64,000 nucleotides of DNA, taken from Aerococcus urinaeequi. GTDB lineage: Bacteria > Bacillota > Bacilli > Lactobacillales > Aerococcaceae. The notes under the pieces are model-generated. The model had not been told where the DNA came from. It was given only the letters and a program-made list of their open reading frames with translations, and searched no databases. A program made the translations under genes and the position numbers. Shown one piece after another: positions 52,779-62,352 of this stretch (positions within the stretch are counted from its first letter, which is position 1; the number at the start of each line of letters is the position of its first letter). The stretch spans positions 434,001 to 498,000 of the forward strand of contig NZ_CP014162.1 in NCBI RefSeq assembly GCF_001543205.1, written 5' to 3'.

Positions 52779-53942
52779 ATGACCATTGGTTATCATCGCC
52801 CTAGTAAGGCCATCGTGTCTCTAGATGCGATTATTCATAATTATTTCGCTATTAAAAAGCATATCGGTAATAAAGCTGTCATGGCAGTTGTTAAGGCTGA
52901 CGGCTATGGTTTAGGTGCCGTCAAAATAGCCGACGCCCTCCAATCTCGCGGTGCGGACGGTTTTGCGGTTGCGGTTGCGGATGAAGCTTTAGAACTAAGA
53001 GACGCTGGGATTATTGCCCCTATCATGATTTTAGGGTTGACTGATCCAGACGATGCCTGGCTTTTAGCCAATTTAGAAATTGGTGTGACAGTGTCTAGCT
53101 TGGACTATTTAAAATACGCTAAGAAACACGATAAAGACTTTTCTCGTCTTCATCGATTGAATGTCCACCTTAAAGTGGATTCTGGGATGGGGCGGATTGG
53201 CGTGCGATCTGCTGAAAAAGCGCAAAAAATCATTGATTACATTGCCAAACATCCGAAGAAATTTAAGTTGGCTTCAGTCTTTACCCACTATGCTACCGCT
53301 GATTCCTTCACTGACCATGGTAAGGACAAGGTTCAAGCCCAATCTGACTTTTTTGAAGGTTTGCTTGGTCAATTGGACTACTCAGCATTAGGGTACACCC
53401 CCCTTTTCCATCAATCAAACTCTGCCTTAAGCCTTTGGTACCCGGAAAAAACTTTGGATGCTGCGCGACTTGGCCTGGGCTTATACGGATCCATTCCAAG
53501 TATGGAAGATGTGGCGTCGCCTGTTGATTTCAAGCAAGCATTGACTTTGGAGACGGAAATTATCTACGTCAAACAAATGCATGCGGGCGATACGATTTCC
53601 TACGGGGCTGATTATGTGGCCGGTGCGGATGAATGGGTGGCTACCTTACCGATTGGCTACGCGGACGGCTGGCAAAGAAGTTATTTGGGCTTGGATGCCA
53701 TTGTTGACGGCGAGCGGTGCCCGAGTGTGGGCCGGATCTGTATGGACCAGATGATTATTCGCCTACCCCATGAGATGCCTGTTGGCGCTAAGGTGACTTT
53801 AATCGGGACAAATGGCGGCCAAACTGTTGATGTAGTGGACGTTGCTAGTCATGCTGGAACGATTGCCCATGAAGTCTTGACGAATTTAGGCCAACGATTG
53901 CCCAGAGAATATACATCTAATAAGAAAAAGAAAATGAAATAA
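52779..53942 (+). CDS. alr: Alanine racemase
   Basis: PLP enzyme making D-alanine for peptidoglycan. The PLP lysine is in MAVVKADGYGLGAVKIA near residue 38, LHRLNVHLKVDSGMGRIGV near 125 is the PLP-site strand, and the catalytic tyrosine lies in GDTISYGADYVAG near 275. C-terminal VGRICMDQMIIRLP is typical. Length 387 includes a short lysine-rich tail. GAGAGG precedes ATG; a TTATAAT -10 sequence lies near 52690. Monocistronic. Confidence 0.96.
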   Translation: MTIGYHRPSKAIVSLDAIIHNYFAIKKHIGNKAVMAVVKADGYGLGAVKIADALQSRGADGFAVAVADEALELRDAGIIAPIMILGLTDPDDAWLLANLEIGVTVSSLDYLKYAKKHDKDFSRLHRLNVHLKVDSGMGRIGVRSAEKAQKIIDYIAKHPKKFKLASVFTHYATADSFTDHGKDKVQAQSDFFEGLLGQLDYSALGYTPLFHQSNSALSLWYPEKTLDAARLGLGLYGSIPSMEDVASPVDFKQALTLETEIIYVKQMHAGDTISYGADYVAGADEWVATLPIGYADGWQRSYLGLDAIVDGERCPSVGRICMDQMIIRLPHEMPVGAKVTLIGTNGGQTVDVVDVASHAGTIAHEVLTNLGQRLPREYTSNKKKKMK

Positions 53943-54039
53943 CGCTTTCGAAATCTAATAGTTTTTTCATTTAACCCTTGCCTTTAGTGGATAGTCATGT
54001 TAATTTTAAACTAACGATTATACAAATAGAAAGTATAGA

Positions 54040-54185
54040 TATAGAGGATGCGCAACCAATCAGTAGCCGATGGTGAAAGGTGGTTGTGCCGAAATGCAGA
54101 TTTTCTGTGTTGGGGGTAATACCTAAAAGGGTTATCCCTGTCAAACCTTAATGCCCATTAAGGTGCGGAGCGCTTGTCTTATGCT
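54040..54185 (+). promoter_or_regulatory. Lysine riboswitch (L box)
   Basis: The motifs appear in L-box order: AGAGGATGCGC, CAGTAGCC, GTGAAAGGTGG, GTGCCGAAATGCAG, TGTTGGGGG and a closing GGAGCGCTTGTC that pairs with the opening GCGC. Located 170-310 bases upstream of dapA, it represses lysine synthesis when lysine is high. Confidence 0.9.
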
Positions 54186-54244
54186 AGGGATTAAAAACTG
54201 TTAGGGTTATTGAATGCTATCAGTATTTTTTGACACGTTTTCCT

Positions 54245-54282
54245 AGGTAGACATAGAGTGATGCTCTTGTCTGCCTTTTTTT
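54245..54282 (+). terminator. Expression-platform terminator of the lysine riboswitch
   Basis: GGTAGACA(T)AGAG pairs with CTCTTGTCTGCC and seven T follow, 70 bases before dapA. Confidence 0.85.
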
Positions 54283-54351
54283 ATACTCAAGCTATCTGAT
54301 CGTTTTTTCATAAAGACAATTACAAAGTACGAACAATATAGGAGGATTCTC

Positions 54352-55242
54352 ATGACAATTTTTAAAGGTTCTGCGGTAGCCATCGTTACCCCTTACGATA
54401 ATTCATTAGAACAAAATATCAATTACGATGTATTTGCGGAGTTGATTGAATTTCAAATTGAAAATGGTACAGATGCTATTGTCGTTGCCGGAACAACTGG
54501 TGAAGCTTCAACACAAACTGACGAAGAACAAGTTGAATTAGTAAAATTCTGCGTGGAAAAAGTCAATGGCCGTGTGCCCGTGATTGCTGGTGCTGGGTCT
54601 AATGATACTGCCCACGGGATCCAATTAACGAAAGACTGTGTAGCCGCAGGTGCAGATGCTATTCTTTCTGTAACGCCTTATTATTTAAAAACGAGCCAAG
54701 CTGGTTTATTGGCGCATTATAGTGCCATTGCAGATGCTGTAAAAACGACGCCTATTATCTTATATGATGTACCAGGACGTACAGGTATGTCTATTGCACC
54801 AAAAACATTGGCGGAACTTAAAAATATCGAAAACATTGTCGCGATTAAAGATGCAACTGGTGATTTAGCCAATGCAGTGGACGCGCGTTACCACGTTGGT
54901 CCTGATTTTGATGTGTACTCTGGAAACGACGATACGGTTATTCCATTAATGAGTTTGGGTGGCCAAGGGGTGATTTCTGTTTTGGCTAACATTGCACCAA
55001 AACAAGTACATGAAATGACTCATTATGCCTTAAATGGCGACTTTAAAAAAGCGGCTGAAATTCAAACGACTTTTAAACCGTTAATCGACATATTATTCAG
55101 TGAACCAAATCCAATTCCAATCAAAAAAGCTATGTCTATGCTTGGTTTCGATACAGGTTCAGTGCGTCTACCACTAGTCGCTGCCCAAGAGGAAACGGTG
55201 GCTGCACTAGAAGCTGAAATGAAACGATTGAATTTGCTATAG
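54352..55242 (+). CDS. dapA: 4-hydroxy-tetrahydrodipicolinate synthase
   Basis: First committed enzyme of lysine/diaminopimelate synthesis, condensing pyruvate with aspartate semialdehyde. GTDAIVVAGTTGEASTQTDE near 38, the catalytic tyrosine in YDVPGRTGMS near 137 and the Schiff-base lysine in IVAIKDATGD near 165 are all in place. Length 296 is standard. ATAGGAGG precedes ATG. The lysine riboswitch upstream confirms the role. It is followed by a terminator, so it is not joined to other dap genes. Confidence 0.97.
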   Translation: MTIFKGSAVAIVTPYDNSLEQNINYDVFAELIEFQIENGTDAIVVAGTTGEASTQTDEEQVELVKFCVEKVNGRVPVIAGAGSNDTAHGIQLTKDCVAAGADAILSVTPYYLKTSQAGLLAHYSAIADAVKTTPIILYDVPGRTGMSIAPKTLAELKNIENIVAIKDATGDLANAVDARYHVGPDFDVYSGNDDTVIPLMSLGGQGVISVLANIAPKQVHEMTHYALNGDFKKAAEIQTTFKPLIDILFSEPNPIPIKKAMSMLGFDTGSVRLPLVAAQEETVAALEAEMKRLNLL

Positions 55243-55280
55243 TCTTTTCAATTCTGAAGTAAATTGTGGTATATTAAAGG

Positions 55281-55318
55281 GTGTGTAACTTATGAGTGCA
55301 CGCTCTTTCTTTTATTGC
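55281..55318 (+). terminator. Terminator of dapA
   Basis: GGGTGTG pairs with CACGCTC (two G-U pairs) and CTTTCTTTT follows. Confidence 0.55.
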
Positions 55319-55364
55319 AGCTGATAAGTGATAGATTGAATATGTAAAATAGGAGTTTTGATTT

Positions 55365-56234
55365 ATGCCAACTGGAACACTACCATTTCGAATCAAACTA
55401 AAAAAAGTTGATCAGCAAATGGTTGACATTTATAATCGTTCTTCTTTCCATCGAAACGAACTCTTGATTCCCCTTAGACCCTTCTCTATTGAGTTAGCCG
55501 ACAAGAAAATTGACGTCTCTGTGCGTCAAATTGTTGTCTTACCTGAACCGATTATGAGACGGTTAATCTTACCGGAAAAAGACTGTGGTCCTCACGTTGA
55601 CGACCACAAACCAACAGAAGAAAAGATATATGCCTATATTTTATCCCTAGGCGAACCTTACTTAGATGCCATTGCCAATAATTTTGTGGAAACACCTGAA
55701 GTTAAACACATTTTTGATGAACCCCATGTCTTCAGTTTCTCTTTCGTCACTTGGCAACATCTACTACAAACTTTGATTCAATTACAGTTGGAATTGAAAC
55801 GACCTGAAGATAACATTCAAAAGAAAATGATCTTTAGTATTGTATCGACCATATTCCTTGAATTGTGTCGACTTTCTTCTGCTTCAAACCAAAACCGATT
55901 AGAGATGTCTGAAAGAGAAATTTTAGCCTACGAAATTAAACATTTTATTGTTGATTCCTACCGAAAAGACCTAACCCTTCAAGACATCGCAGACAAGTTC
56001 GACATTTCAACGTCAACTGTCAACCGGGTATTCCAGCCTTACTTCCATTCAACCATTTACCAATTCATCTTGGACTTGCGGTTGGGCTATGCCTATACCC
56101 TGATTGAAAATGGTTTGTCTATAACGGAGTCATGGCAAAAAGCTGGCTTTAATGATTATAGTAACTTCTATAGAGCCTTTATTAAGCATTATCATATTAG
56201 ACCGCATCAGGTACCAAAAAAAGGAGACTCATAA
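55365..56234 (+). CDS. AraC family transcriptional regulator
   Basis: A 289-residue regulator. The last 100 residues form the double helix-turn-helix: DLTLQDIADKFDISTSTVNR near 205 and LSITESWQKAGFNDYSNFYR near 250. The N-terminal 190 residues do not show a clear cupin pattern; the CGPHVDDHKP patch near 75 and an Ile/Leu-rich helical middle are visible. It stands alone between dapA and purB, so a target cannot be inferred. Its stop codon lies inside the terminator hairpin. Confidence 0.88.
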   Translation: MPTGTLPFRIKLKKVDQQMVDIYNRSSFHRNELLIPLRPFSIELADKKIDVSVRQIVVLPEPIMRRLILPEKDCGPHVDDHKPTEEKIYAYILSLGEPYLDAIANNFVETPEVKHIFDEPHVFSFSFVTWQHLLQTLIQLQLELKRPEDNIQKKMIFSIVSTIFLELCRLSSASNQNRLEMSEREILAYEIKHFIVDSYRKDLTLQDIADKFDISTSTVNRVFQPYFHSTIYQFILDLRLGYAYTLIENGLSITESWQKAGFNDYSNFYRAFIKHYHIRPHQVPKKGDS

Positions 56235-56250
56235 GAATCTCCTTTTTTTT
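56215..56250 (+). terminator. Terminator overlapping the araC-type gene end
   Basis: AAAAAAAGGAGA and TCTCCTTTTTTTT pair closely around CTCATAAGAA; the stop codon TAA is in the loop. Confidence 0.88.
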
Positions 56251-56285
56251 ATAGATTTATAGATTTATTGATTTATTGATTTCAG
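56250..56285 (+). repeat. Short tandem 8-mer
   Basis: About four copies of TTATAGAT/TTATTGAT in a row directly after a terminator. Confidence 0.6.
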
Positions 56286-56299
56286 TCGTCGGCTGTCTC

Positions 56300-56374
56300 T
56301 TTACCTATCATCGCCCTAAAACAGTGGCACCACCATCACTCCATGCTCTTTCAATGCTAAGGCATGCTAGGTGA
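56300..56374. repeat. Structured intergenic repeat, copy B
   Basis: Ends TTTACCTATCATCGCC (56300-56315) and GGCATGCTAGGTGA (56361-56374) pair imperfectly and match the ends of the copy at 31111-31210. The interior differs and is shorter. No ORF. Confidence 0.6.
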
Positions 56375-56440
56375 TACCAACATCGGACAAAATAGTGTTG
56401 AATCATGCTACTTGCAACAAGTTTTTTCATACATCAAACA

Positions 56441-56492
56441 AAAAGTTCACGGTACTTGCCCTAATCTGGGTTAAGTACCGTGAGCTTTTTTG
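56441..56492. terminator. Bidirectional terminator at purB 3' end
   Basis: GTTCACGGTACTT and AAGTACCGTGAGC form a 12-13 bp stem with T runs on both strands. Confidence 0.88.
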
Positions 56493-56521
56493 TATACAGT
56501 CATTGCAATTTTGCTAATAAT

Positions 56522-57823
56522 CTAATCTTCTACTAGTCCTAATTTTTCGAAAATATCCTCTACTTTTTGGATGTGGTAATGGTAGTCAAAGGCGTCATCA
56601 ATAGCTGCTTGATCAAGGTGACTAGTGATTTCTTCATTGGCTTCTACAAGCCCTTTAAAGTGCTTGCCTTCGTCCCAAGCGATTGCAGTTAGAGGTTGTA
56701 CTAAGTCGTAGGCTGCTTCACGTGATAAGCCTGCATCAACCAATTTTAGCAATACACGTTGTGAGTAGATTAAACCGTGAGTAGCATCCATGTTGCGTTT
56801 CATATTTTCAGGGAAGACGGTTAGTTTTTCCATGATGTTTGCGAAACGATGTAACATGTAATCTACTAAGATTGTTGTATCAGGTAGGATAATACGTTCA
56901 GCCGATGAATGAGAGATATCTCTTTCATGCCATAAGGTCACGTTTTCATAAGCAGTCATGACATGACCACGAACGACACGGGCTAATCCAGCCATGTTTT
57001 CTGAACCGATTGGGTTACGCTTATGTGGCATTGCGCTTGAACCTTTTTGCCCTTTTGCAAAGAATTCTTCCACTTCACGCGTTTCCGATTTTTGTAATGA
57101 ACGGACCTCGGTCGCAATATTTTCAATCATTGTAGCAATTAAAGCGAGTGATGAAATATATTCAGCGTGTAGGTCACGTGGTAGGATTTGCGTTGAAATC
57201 TCTTGTGCGTTAATGCCTAAGTGTTCACATACATAAGTTTCAATAAATGGCGGTACATTGGCGTAAGTACCTACTGCACCAGAAATTTTACCTGCTTCAA
57301 CACCGCGCGCAGCCGCTTCAAAACGTTGGATATTTCGTTTACATTCTGAATACCAACGCGCTACTTTCAAACCAAAAGTCGTTGGTTCAGCGTGAACACC
57401 GTGGGTACGGCCCATTGTAACAGTGTATTTATGTTCAAGCGCACGTGCTTTTAACACTTGCAAGAATCGGTCTAAGTCTTTACGAATTAAATCATTTGCC
57501 TGTTTTAATTGGTAACCTTGAGCTGTATCCACAACATCAGTAGACGTTAAACCATAGTGCACCCATTTACGTTCCTCGCCCAGTGATTCAGACACGTTAC
57601 GGGTAAAGGCAACCACATCATGGCGCGTTTCTTTTTCAATTTCTTCCACTCGTTTTGCATCGAAAGTGGCCTTCTCACGAATGGCTTGCGCATCCTCTTT
57701 AGGGACTTCACCTAAGGCCGCCCATGCCTCTGTTGCAAGAATTTCAACTTCCAACCAAGATGCATATTTATTTTCTTGTGACCAGATTTGCCCCATTTCA
57801 GGACGGGTATATCTAGGTATCAT
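56522..57823 (-). CDS. purB: Adenylosuccinate lyase
   Basis: Removes fumarate from SAICAR and adenylosuccinate in purine synthesis. Start [20 protein letters not shown] is diagnostic; catalytic histidines sit in [20 protein letters not shown] near 138 and the signature loop [20 protein letters not shown] near 262. Length 433 is standard. AAAGGAG precedes ATG. The gene is alone, away from other pur genes, and follows the TPR gene on the same strand after a terminator. Confidence 0.97.
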   Translation of the reverse strand: MIPRYTRPEMGQIWSQENKYASWLEVEILATEAWAALGEVPKEDAQAIREKATFDAKRVEEIEKETRHDVVAFTRNVSESLGEERKWVHYGLTSTDVVDTAQGYQLKQANDLIRKDLDRFLQVLKARALEHKYTVTMGRTHGVHAEPTTFGLKVARWYSECKRNIQRFEAAARGVEAGKISGAVGTYANVPPFIETYVCEHLGINAQEISTQILPRDLHAEYISSLALIATMIENIATEVRSLQKSETREVEEFFAKGQKGSSAMPHKRNPIGSENMAGLARVVRGHVMTAYENVTLWHERDISHSSAERIILPDTTILVDYMLHRFANIMEKLTVFPENMKRNMDATHGLIYSQRVLLKLVDAGLSREAAYDLVQPLTAIAWDEGKHFKGLVEANEEITSHLDQAAIDDAFDYHYHIQKVEDIFEKLGLVED

Positions 57824-57907
57824 AACATTCTCCTTTATTGCACGCGCTCAATTTTTGTACGCAACAATTATATCACAAGCCAGCTTTCTGGCAGTGATTA
57901 TTTTTCG

Positions 57908-57955
57908 AAAAAAAAAGACGAGTCCCGCTACTGAATTGTAATTGGTCTCGTCTCT
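57908..57955 (-). terminator. Terminator of the TPR-protein gene
   Basis: Minus-strand GACGAGACC pairs with GGGACTCGTC and runs into eight or more T. Confidence 0.8.
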
Positions 57956-57969
57956 GTAATTTTTATGGC

Positions 57970-59052
57970 TTAATGATGGTGGTGGTCGTGATCATGGTCC
58001 AATTCTTCCATCAATAAATCAGGATGGTCAGCTTCTAGTTGGTCTAAAACTGCCGTCACTTGCGGGTCAACGTTGCCTAAAATATCTTCATAAATGGCTA
58101 AATATTCATAGGCCGCTTCATATTGGTCGTGCTCATTAAAGCGGAATGCGGCTTCTTTTAAAGCTGTTAACATATCCACTGATGGGTAGTCGTTTAAGCC
58201 CAGATCATCAAGGAAGGCTTCTTGTTCCTTACCTTCAAGGATTGCTGGCCACTCGCGGTCTAATTCTTCTAAGACCTCCAAACCTGCTCTGGCATTGTCA
58301 TTTTCATTCCACATAAGGGAAATATGGTATAACGTATAAGCTTTTTCAAAGTCTTCTTTACGGTAGTAGAAGTCCCCGATTAAAGCAAAACCATAAGCTA
58401 GGTCCTCTACTCTAAGTGAGTAACTCAAGCCATTAAGAATGGTTGGGTAAGACATCCCATACTGTTCCATTTCTTGATATAGTTCCGCTAAGGCGTAGAT
58501 GGTATCTACATCATATGGATTCCATAATAAGGCTTGTTGGTATGAGTCAATCGCTTCACGCCATTCATTCGCTTTAATTTGCACTTTGGCATACTCCACA
58601 TACATACCCGCATAATCGCGCGTAGTTGGTGATAATTCTAAACCTGTATCATTATTATAGATAAATTGGAAAAGGTCTAGTTCATCATAAATACTTAAAT
58701 TTTTAATATTTTTCTTTGGTGTGAATCGGTCGAAATCGTCTTCCATCCGGCGAATGTATAATGACATTTCAAAATTAGCACGGACTGGGTCGACTGCCGT
58801 AATGTTGCGAATGCGTTTAACGAATTCGGCATCATCTTGCATTTTAATTTCAGCAATCATTTGATTGTAATCTGCTGATTGATTCGGGAATTTTTCTGTC
58901 ATCACTTCATTGAAGGCTTTAATAAAAGCTTCATCGCTGGTGTGTTTGTGGTTATCTCTTAAAATTTTAGAGATAACTTGAATGCAGTAGCTGTAATCAT
59001 CAGTTGGCACAGCTTGAATTCTTTGTATAAGTTTTTCTTGGTCCTTATCCAT
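57970..59052 (-). CDS. TPR-repeat protein with His-rich C-terminus
   Basis: A 360-residue cytoplasmic protein made of helical repeats. Tetratricopeptide units are clearest at WREAIDSYQQALLWNPYDVD near 165 and at YRKEDFEKAYTLYHISLMWN near 240; the N-terminal third is helical without obvious repeats. The last 12 residues are ELDHDHDHHHH, a likely metal-binding tail. Start is the ATG served by AGGAG; a short upstream extension is unsupported. TPR proteins are interaction scaffolds; partner and role are unknown. Same strand as purB but with its own terminator. Confidence 0.8.
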   Translation of the reverse strand: MDKDQEKLIQRIQAVPTDDYSYCIQVISKILRDNHKHTSDEAFIKAFNEVMTEKFPNQSADYNQMIAEIKMQDDAEFVKRIRNITAVDPVRANFEMSLYIRRMEDDFDRFTPKKNIKNLSIYDELDLFQFIYNNDTGLELSPTTRDYAGMYVEYAKVQIKANEWREAIDSYQQALLWNPYDVDTIYALAELYQEMEQYGMSYPTILNGLSYSLRVEDLAYGFALIGDFYYRKEDFEKAYTLYHISLMWNENDNARAGLEVLEELDREWPAILEGKEQEAFLDDLGLNDYPSVDMLTALKEAAFRFNEHDQYEAAYEYLAIYEDILGNVDPQVTAVLDQLEADHPDLLMEELDHDHDHHHH

Positions 59053-59448
59053 AAGCTCGTCTCCTAAAGCAATAAATTTCAGCATAAAATAAGTTCTTCA
59101 TTACACCAAAATTTATTGTACTGTTTTTTTTGTGCTATTGAAACCAAAAAGCCTTTAAAATACTCTTTCATTTTTGATTTTAAAGTTGCGCAGTGTTGAA
59201 AATTGTATTTTTCCTGACTGTTGTAAAATACTATATTGCATGAAATTAAAACTGGCATTGGTTATCAAAGGCCTCATTTTCCCTTAAATTATAACATATA
59301 TTACAGGATTTTTACGGCACAATCCTTTTCTTAAAATTAAATTATAAAAACCCTTGAAACCATTTGTAGAAGTTTAGTACACTATAGACATAAGTTAAAT
59401 ATTGCAAAGTATAATTATATTAAGAAAGTTAAATTAGAAGGTGAACTC
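59053..59448. other. Long intergenic region between divergent genes
   Basis: About 395 AT-rich bases between the TPR gene and an araC-type gene. TTGAAA (59354-59359) with TACACT 18 bases further could be a promoter for the plus-strand regulator. I see no riboswitch motif, no repeat and no small ORF with a ribosome site. Confidence 0.4.
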
Positions 59449-60381
59449 TTGGAAGCATTAGCGGTTAATACATTTCAGAAACATTTCTCTCTTAGCTATC
59501 ATGATGAGCGACGCACCATGATGCGTAAGTCCTATAATAGTCAGGAACATTTAAACCTTAATGAAATGGATCTTGAAGAATATTCTAGCATAACATCTTC
59601 TCTGCACTATCATGACCATTATGAAATTTTAATTTACTTAGGTAACCAATGTCAGTTCATCGTGAACGATACGAGCTATACCCTATACAACGGGGATATC
59701 ATGATTATCCCACCTAACGTACCTCACTTAATGTCAAGTGAAGAAGGAATCAATAACACACGTTACATCTGTATGGTACCTGAAAACCTATTGAATCAAT
59801 ATGCAATGGTAAATGAAAACCAAAGGGAAGATATTAATCAATTTTACAGTGAACCTGGCCACTATCGTTTAGATAAAGAAAATCTTGATAAAACTATCAA
59901 TCACTTATCAAAAATCTTGACTTATAGTGACGAAGAAGTTGGCGATACAGCATTCGTGACTGCTTACCACCTATACCATTCATTGATGAATGTCTATCAT
60001 GCGAAGAAAATCCCGTCTATGTCTGGTGATTATAAGGATGACAAACACTTTAGTCACATCATCTACTATATCGACCAACACTTTAAAGAATCTGACTTAC
60101 AATTAGACCGGATTACACAAGTATTTGATATTTCGCCCTATTATTTATCAAAATTATTCCGTAAAGAAATGAACCAAAATTTCCATGAATACTTAATTGA
60201 AAAACGTGCAGAATACGCGGCTCAATTAATCAATAATTTGAATAATAATAAGATGTCTTTACAGGATGTATCCATTGCATCAGGTTTCGGTGATTATTCT
60301 ACTTTCTACCGTTCGTTCAAGAAAGTTTATAATACTTCCCCTAAAAAATATGCACAACAAAATACACAGTCTATTCTATAG
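59449..60381 (+). CDS. AraC family transcriptional regulator (cupin sensor)
   Basis: A 310-residue regulator with a TTG start served by AGAAGG. The cupin sensor is SLHYHDHYEILIYLGNQCQF near 48 with DIMIIPPNVPHLMSSEE; the C-terminal DNA-binding domain has LQLDRITQVFDISPYYLSKL and MSLQDVSIASGFGDYSTFYR. It is divergent from the TPR gene with a long intergenic region, and convergent with a hypothetical gene. Target genes are not evident. Confidence 0.9.
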   Translation: MEALAVNTFQKHFSLSYHDERRTMMRKSYNSQEHLNLNEMDLEEYSSITSSLHYHDHYEILIYLGNQCQFIVNDTSYTLYNGDIMIIPPNVPHLMSSEEGINNTRYICMVPENLLNQYAMVNENQREDINQFYSEPGHYRLDKENLDKTINHLSKILTYSDEEVGDTAFVTAYHLYHSLMNVYHAKKIPSMSGDYKDDKHFSHIIYYIDQHFKESDLQLDRITQVFDISPYYLSKLFRKEMNQNFHEYLIEKRAEYAAQLINNLNNNKMSLQDVSIASGFGDYSTFYRSFKKVYNTSPKKYAQQNTQSIL

Positions 60382-60399
60382 TGGCCTTATAGACGAAAT

Positions 60400-60451
60400 A
60401 GCAGAAGCACGATACCCTAGAATTTCAATGGACATCGTGCTTCTTTTTTAT
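60400..60451. terminator. Terminator between araC-type and hypothetical gene
   Basis: AGAAGCACGAT and ATCGTGCTTCT pair (11 bp) with six T on the plus strand. Confidence 0.88.
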
Positions 60452-60457
60452 CATATT

Positions 60458-61132
60458 TTATTCAGGTTTATCATCTTCACCATTTCTTCGAAAATCTGAA
60501 ATATCGTGAATATCCCCAGAATTCAAATGGTTATCCTCTTCACTATCAATATCTTCTTCATCAGCTTTACTGTATGATGGTTCTGCCTCAGGCATATCCA
60601 GATTATAGCGGTCATGGATATTTTGTGAAAACTCTTCATAAGAAATAACTTTAACAAACGAATCTGGGGTAAAGCGTGGTCGATATGCCTCCGGGAAATC
60701 ATCAAATTCTGACATTGAGAATAAGAAGCTTTCTCTTTGTTCTGGTGTTAGTGTAGTAAAATAAGCTAATGGAATCATATCGTCCGTTAAACGTTTGTTT
60801 CGTAGACGTTTAATAAAATGCACAATATTATTTAAATCATGGTAATAGGCAAAATATAGGGCTGACTGCCGTCCTTCAATTGGTGTTTGTGCATAGTTGA
60901 TGAGTAAGTTTAATAAGGCTTGTTTTTCGAGTTCATTTCTTGCCTCAAAACCTTCATAAGTTGTACGAATCATGTATGGTTGGTCTAAAGCTACTTCAGC
61001 CAGTTTGGAATCATCATCGTAAATTTTTAATATACGATGCTTCGACCCATCCTTGTATTCTTTGCTAGCTACATAATAGTTTTCAATAAATCCTAAATTA
61101 ATCAACTTTGAATATAGTTCATCTGTTCTCAC
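60458..61132 (-). CDS. Hypothetical protein with acidic C-terminal tail
   Basis: A 224-residue soluble protein of a family I do not recognise. Residues 1-150 look globular with mixed helix and strand (DELYSKLINLGFIENYYVAS, YFAYYHDLNNIVHFIKRLRN); the last 60 residues are acidic and probably disordered (EDIDSEEDNHLNSGDIHDI). No membrane span or signal peptide. An AGGG-type ribosome site precedes ATG. It stands alone on the minus strand, upstream gene being YitT on the same strand 75 bases away. Confidence 0.7.
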   Translation of the reverse strand: MRTDELYSKLINLGFIENYYVASKEYKDGSKHRILKIYDDDSKLAEVALDQPYMIRTTYEGFEARNELEKQALLNLLINYAQTPIEGRQSALYFAYYHDLNNIVHFIKRLRNKRLTDDMIPLAYFTTLTPEQRESFLFSMSEFDDFPEAYRPRFTPDSFVKVISYEEFSQNIHDRYNLDMPEAEPSYSKADEEDIDSEEDNHLNSGDIHDISDFRRNGEDDKPE

Positions 61133-61207
61133 ACTAGCCCTCCGTTCGTATTGCTATCATTCTTATGATATATACCTTTATTATACATGATTATTGGAAC
61201 AAAAAGG

Positions 61208-62140
61208 CTAATTGTTGATACTAGAATTTTTCCCTTTCAAAGCACGCGCTCTTAGTTTAGCAATTCGAGACTGTTTTCTCCTCACTTCAAAAGAGAATCC
61301 GCGCCCAGACACTTCAGATACTGGCGACACATACATAAAAGCATTCGCATCCATTTCAGTTACTTGGTTTTTCAACCGTAATAATTCTTCACGGTCAACA
61401 ACTGTAGTAATCACCGCACGTGATTTCTTAGTATATCCACCCTTAGCCGTATAGATTGTTGTCGCACGGGCCAATTCTATCAAAATAAAATCGTTGATTT
61501 CCCCAGCAATTTCTGACGTAATATTCACGTTGTATCTTGCAGAACCACCAGTGATAACGCGGTCAACAACCACATTGGCCAGTAGGACCCCGATTGTGGC
61601 ATACAATCCACGTTCAATCCCAAATACCAGCATATTCGCAAGCAAGATAATCATATCGGAAATCATGACCCCTGTCGCAAAGGTGATAGGGAGGTACATG
61701 TTCATTATTTTGGCAATAATATCTACCCCACCAGTTGTGGCACCGGCATTAAAAACTAAGCCGACACCAGTTGAAAGGAGGACTTGTCCCAAAATCAAGT
61801 TGACCAAGGGATCATCAGCAACTGCCCCTGTAACTGGTACAAACCGTTCGAATAAGGCATAAAAGCCTGAATAGAGGATGACAGAATACAGGGTTGTCCC
61901 ACCAAACTCCTTACCAATCACCATAATCCCAATGACCAGTAAGACTATATTAATGGCAAAAAGGATCGCTGAATAAGGTAGCGGAATAAATGGTGCCAAT
62001 ACCTGCGCCATACCCCCAGTACCCCCACCGACAAGGGAATCAGGTACCAAGAAGAAATACAAACCAATGGTCATGCTTAAAGTCCCCAAAGTGATGATGA
62101 ATAATTGCTGAATATCTATAGCTGCTAATACTTTTTTCAA
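61208..62140 (-). CDS. YitT family membrane protein (DUF161/DUF2179)
   Basis: A 310-residue protein with five to six membrane helices (LFIITLGTLSMTIGLYFFLV, GVGLVFNAGATTGGVDIIA near 130) and a cytoplasmic C-terminal DUF2179 domain (YTKKSRAVITTVVDREELLR, FMYVSPVSEVSGRGF). The GGGTGGMAQVL and ATTGGVDIIAKI motifs are family marks. Start is the TTG after GAGAGAGG; the upstream extension to an ATG lacks a ribosome site. Function in the family is unknown. Confidence 0.9.
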   Translation of the reverse strand: MKKVLAAIDIQQLFIITLGTLSMTIGLYFFLVPDSLVGGGTGGMAQVLAPFIPLPYSAILFAINIVLLVIGIMVIGKEFGGTTLYSVILYSGFYALFERFVPVTGAVADDPLVNLILGQVLLSTGVGLVFNAGATTGGVDIIAKIMNMYLPITFATGVMISDMIILLANMLVFGIERGLYATIGVLLANVVVDRVITGGSARYNVNITSEIAGEINDFILIELARATTIYTAKGGYTKKSRAVITTVVDREELLRLKNQVTEMDANAFMYVSPVSEVSGRGFSFEVRRKQSRIAKLRARALKGKNSSINN

Positions 62141-62254
62141 TTTAATACCTCTCTCTCTTGTCCAATCTAATACACAAAATATAACAAAATACCCTTGGGC
62201 AATCAATCAGCGACCCTCATTGTTTACATTACAAATTAAAGCTTGTGATAAAAG

Positions 62255-62283
62255 TTGACAAAGTGACAATTTCAAATTAAAAT
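62255..62283 (+). promoter_or_regulatory. Strong promoter of the orphan ATPase gene
   Basis: TTGACA (62255-62260), 17-base spacer, TAAAAT (62278-62283); leader of about 60 bases. Confidence 0.75.
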
Positions 62284-62352
62284 ACCATTAAATTTATCAA
62301 TCGAAAATATACGAATAGATGAATAAGAATTAAATCCGAGAGGGATGAGAAA

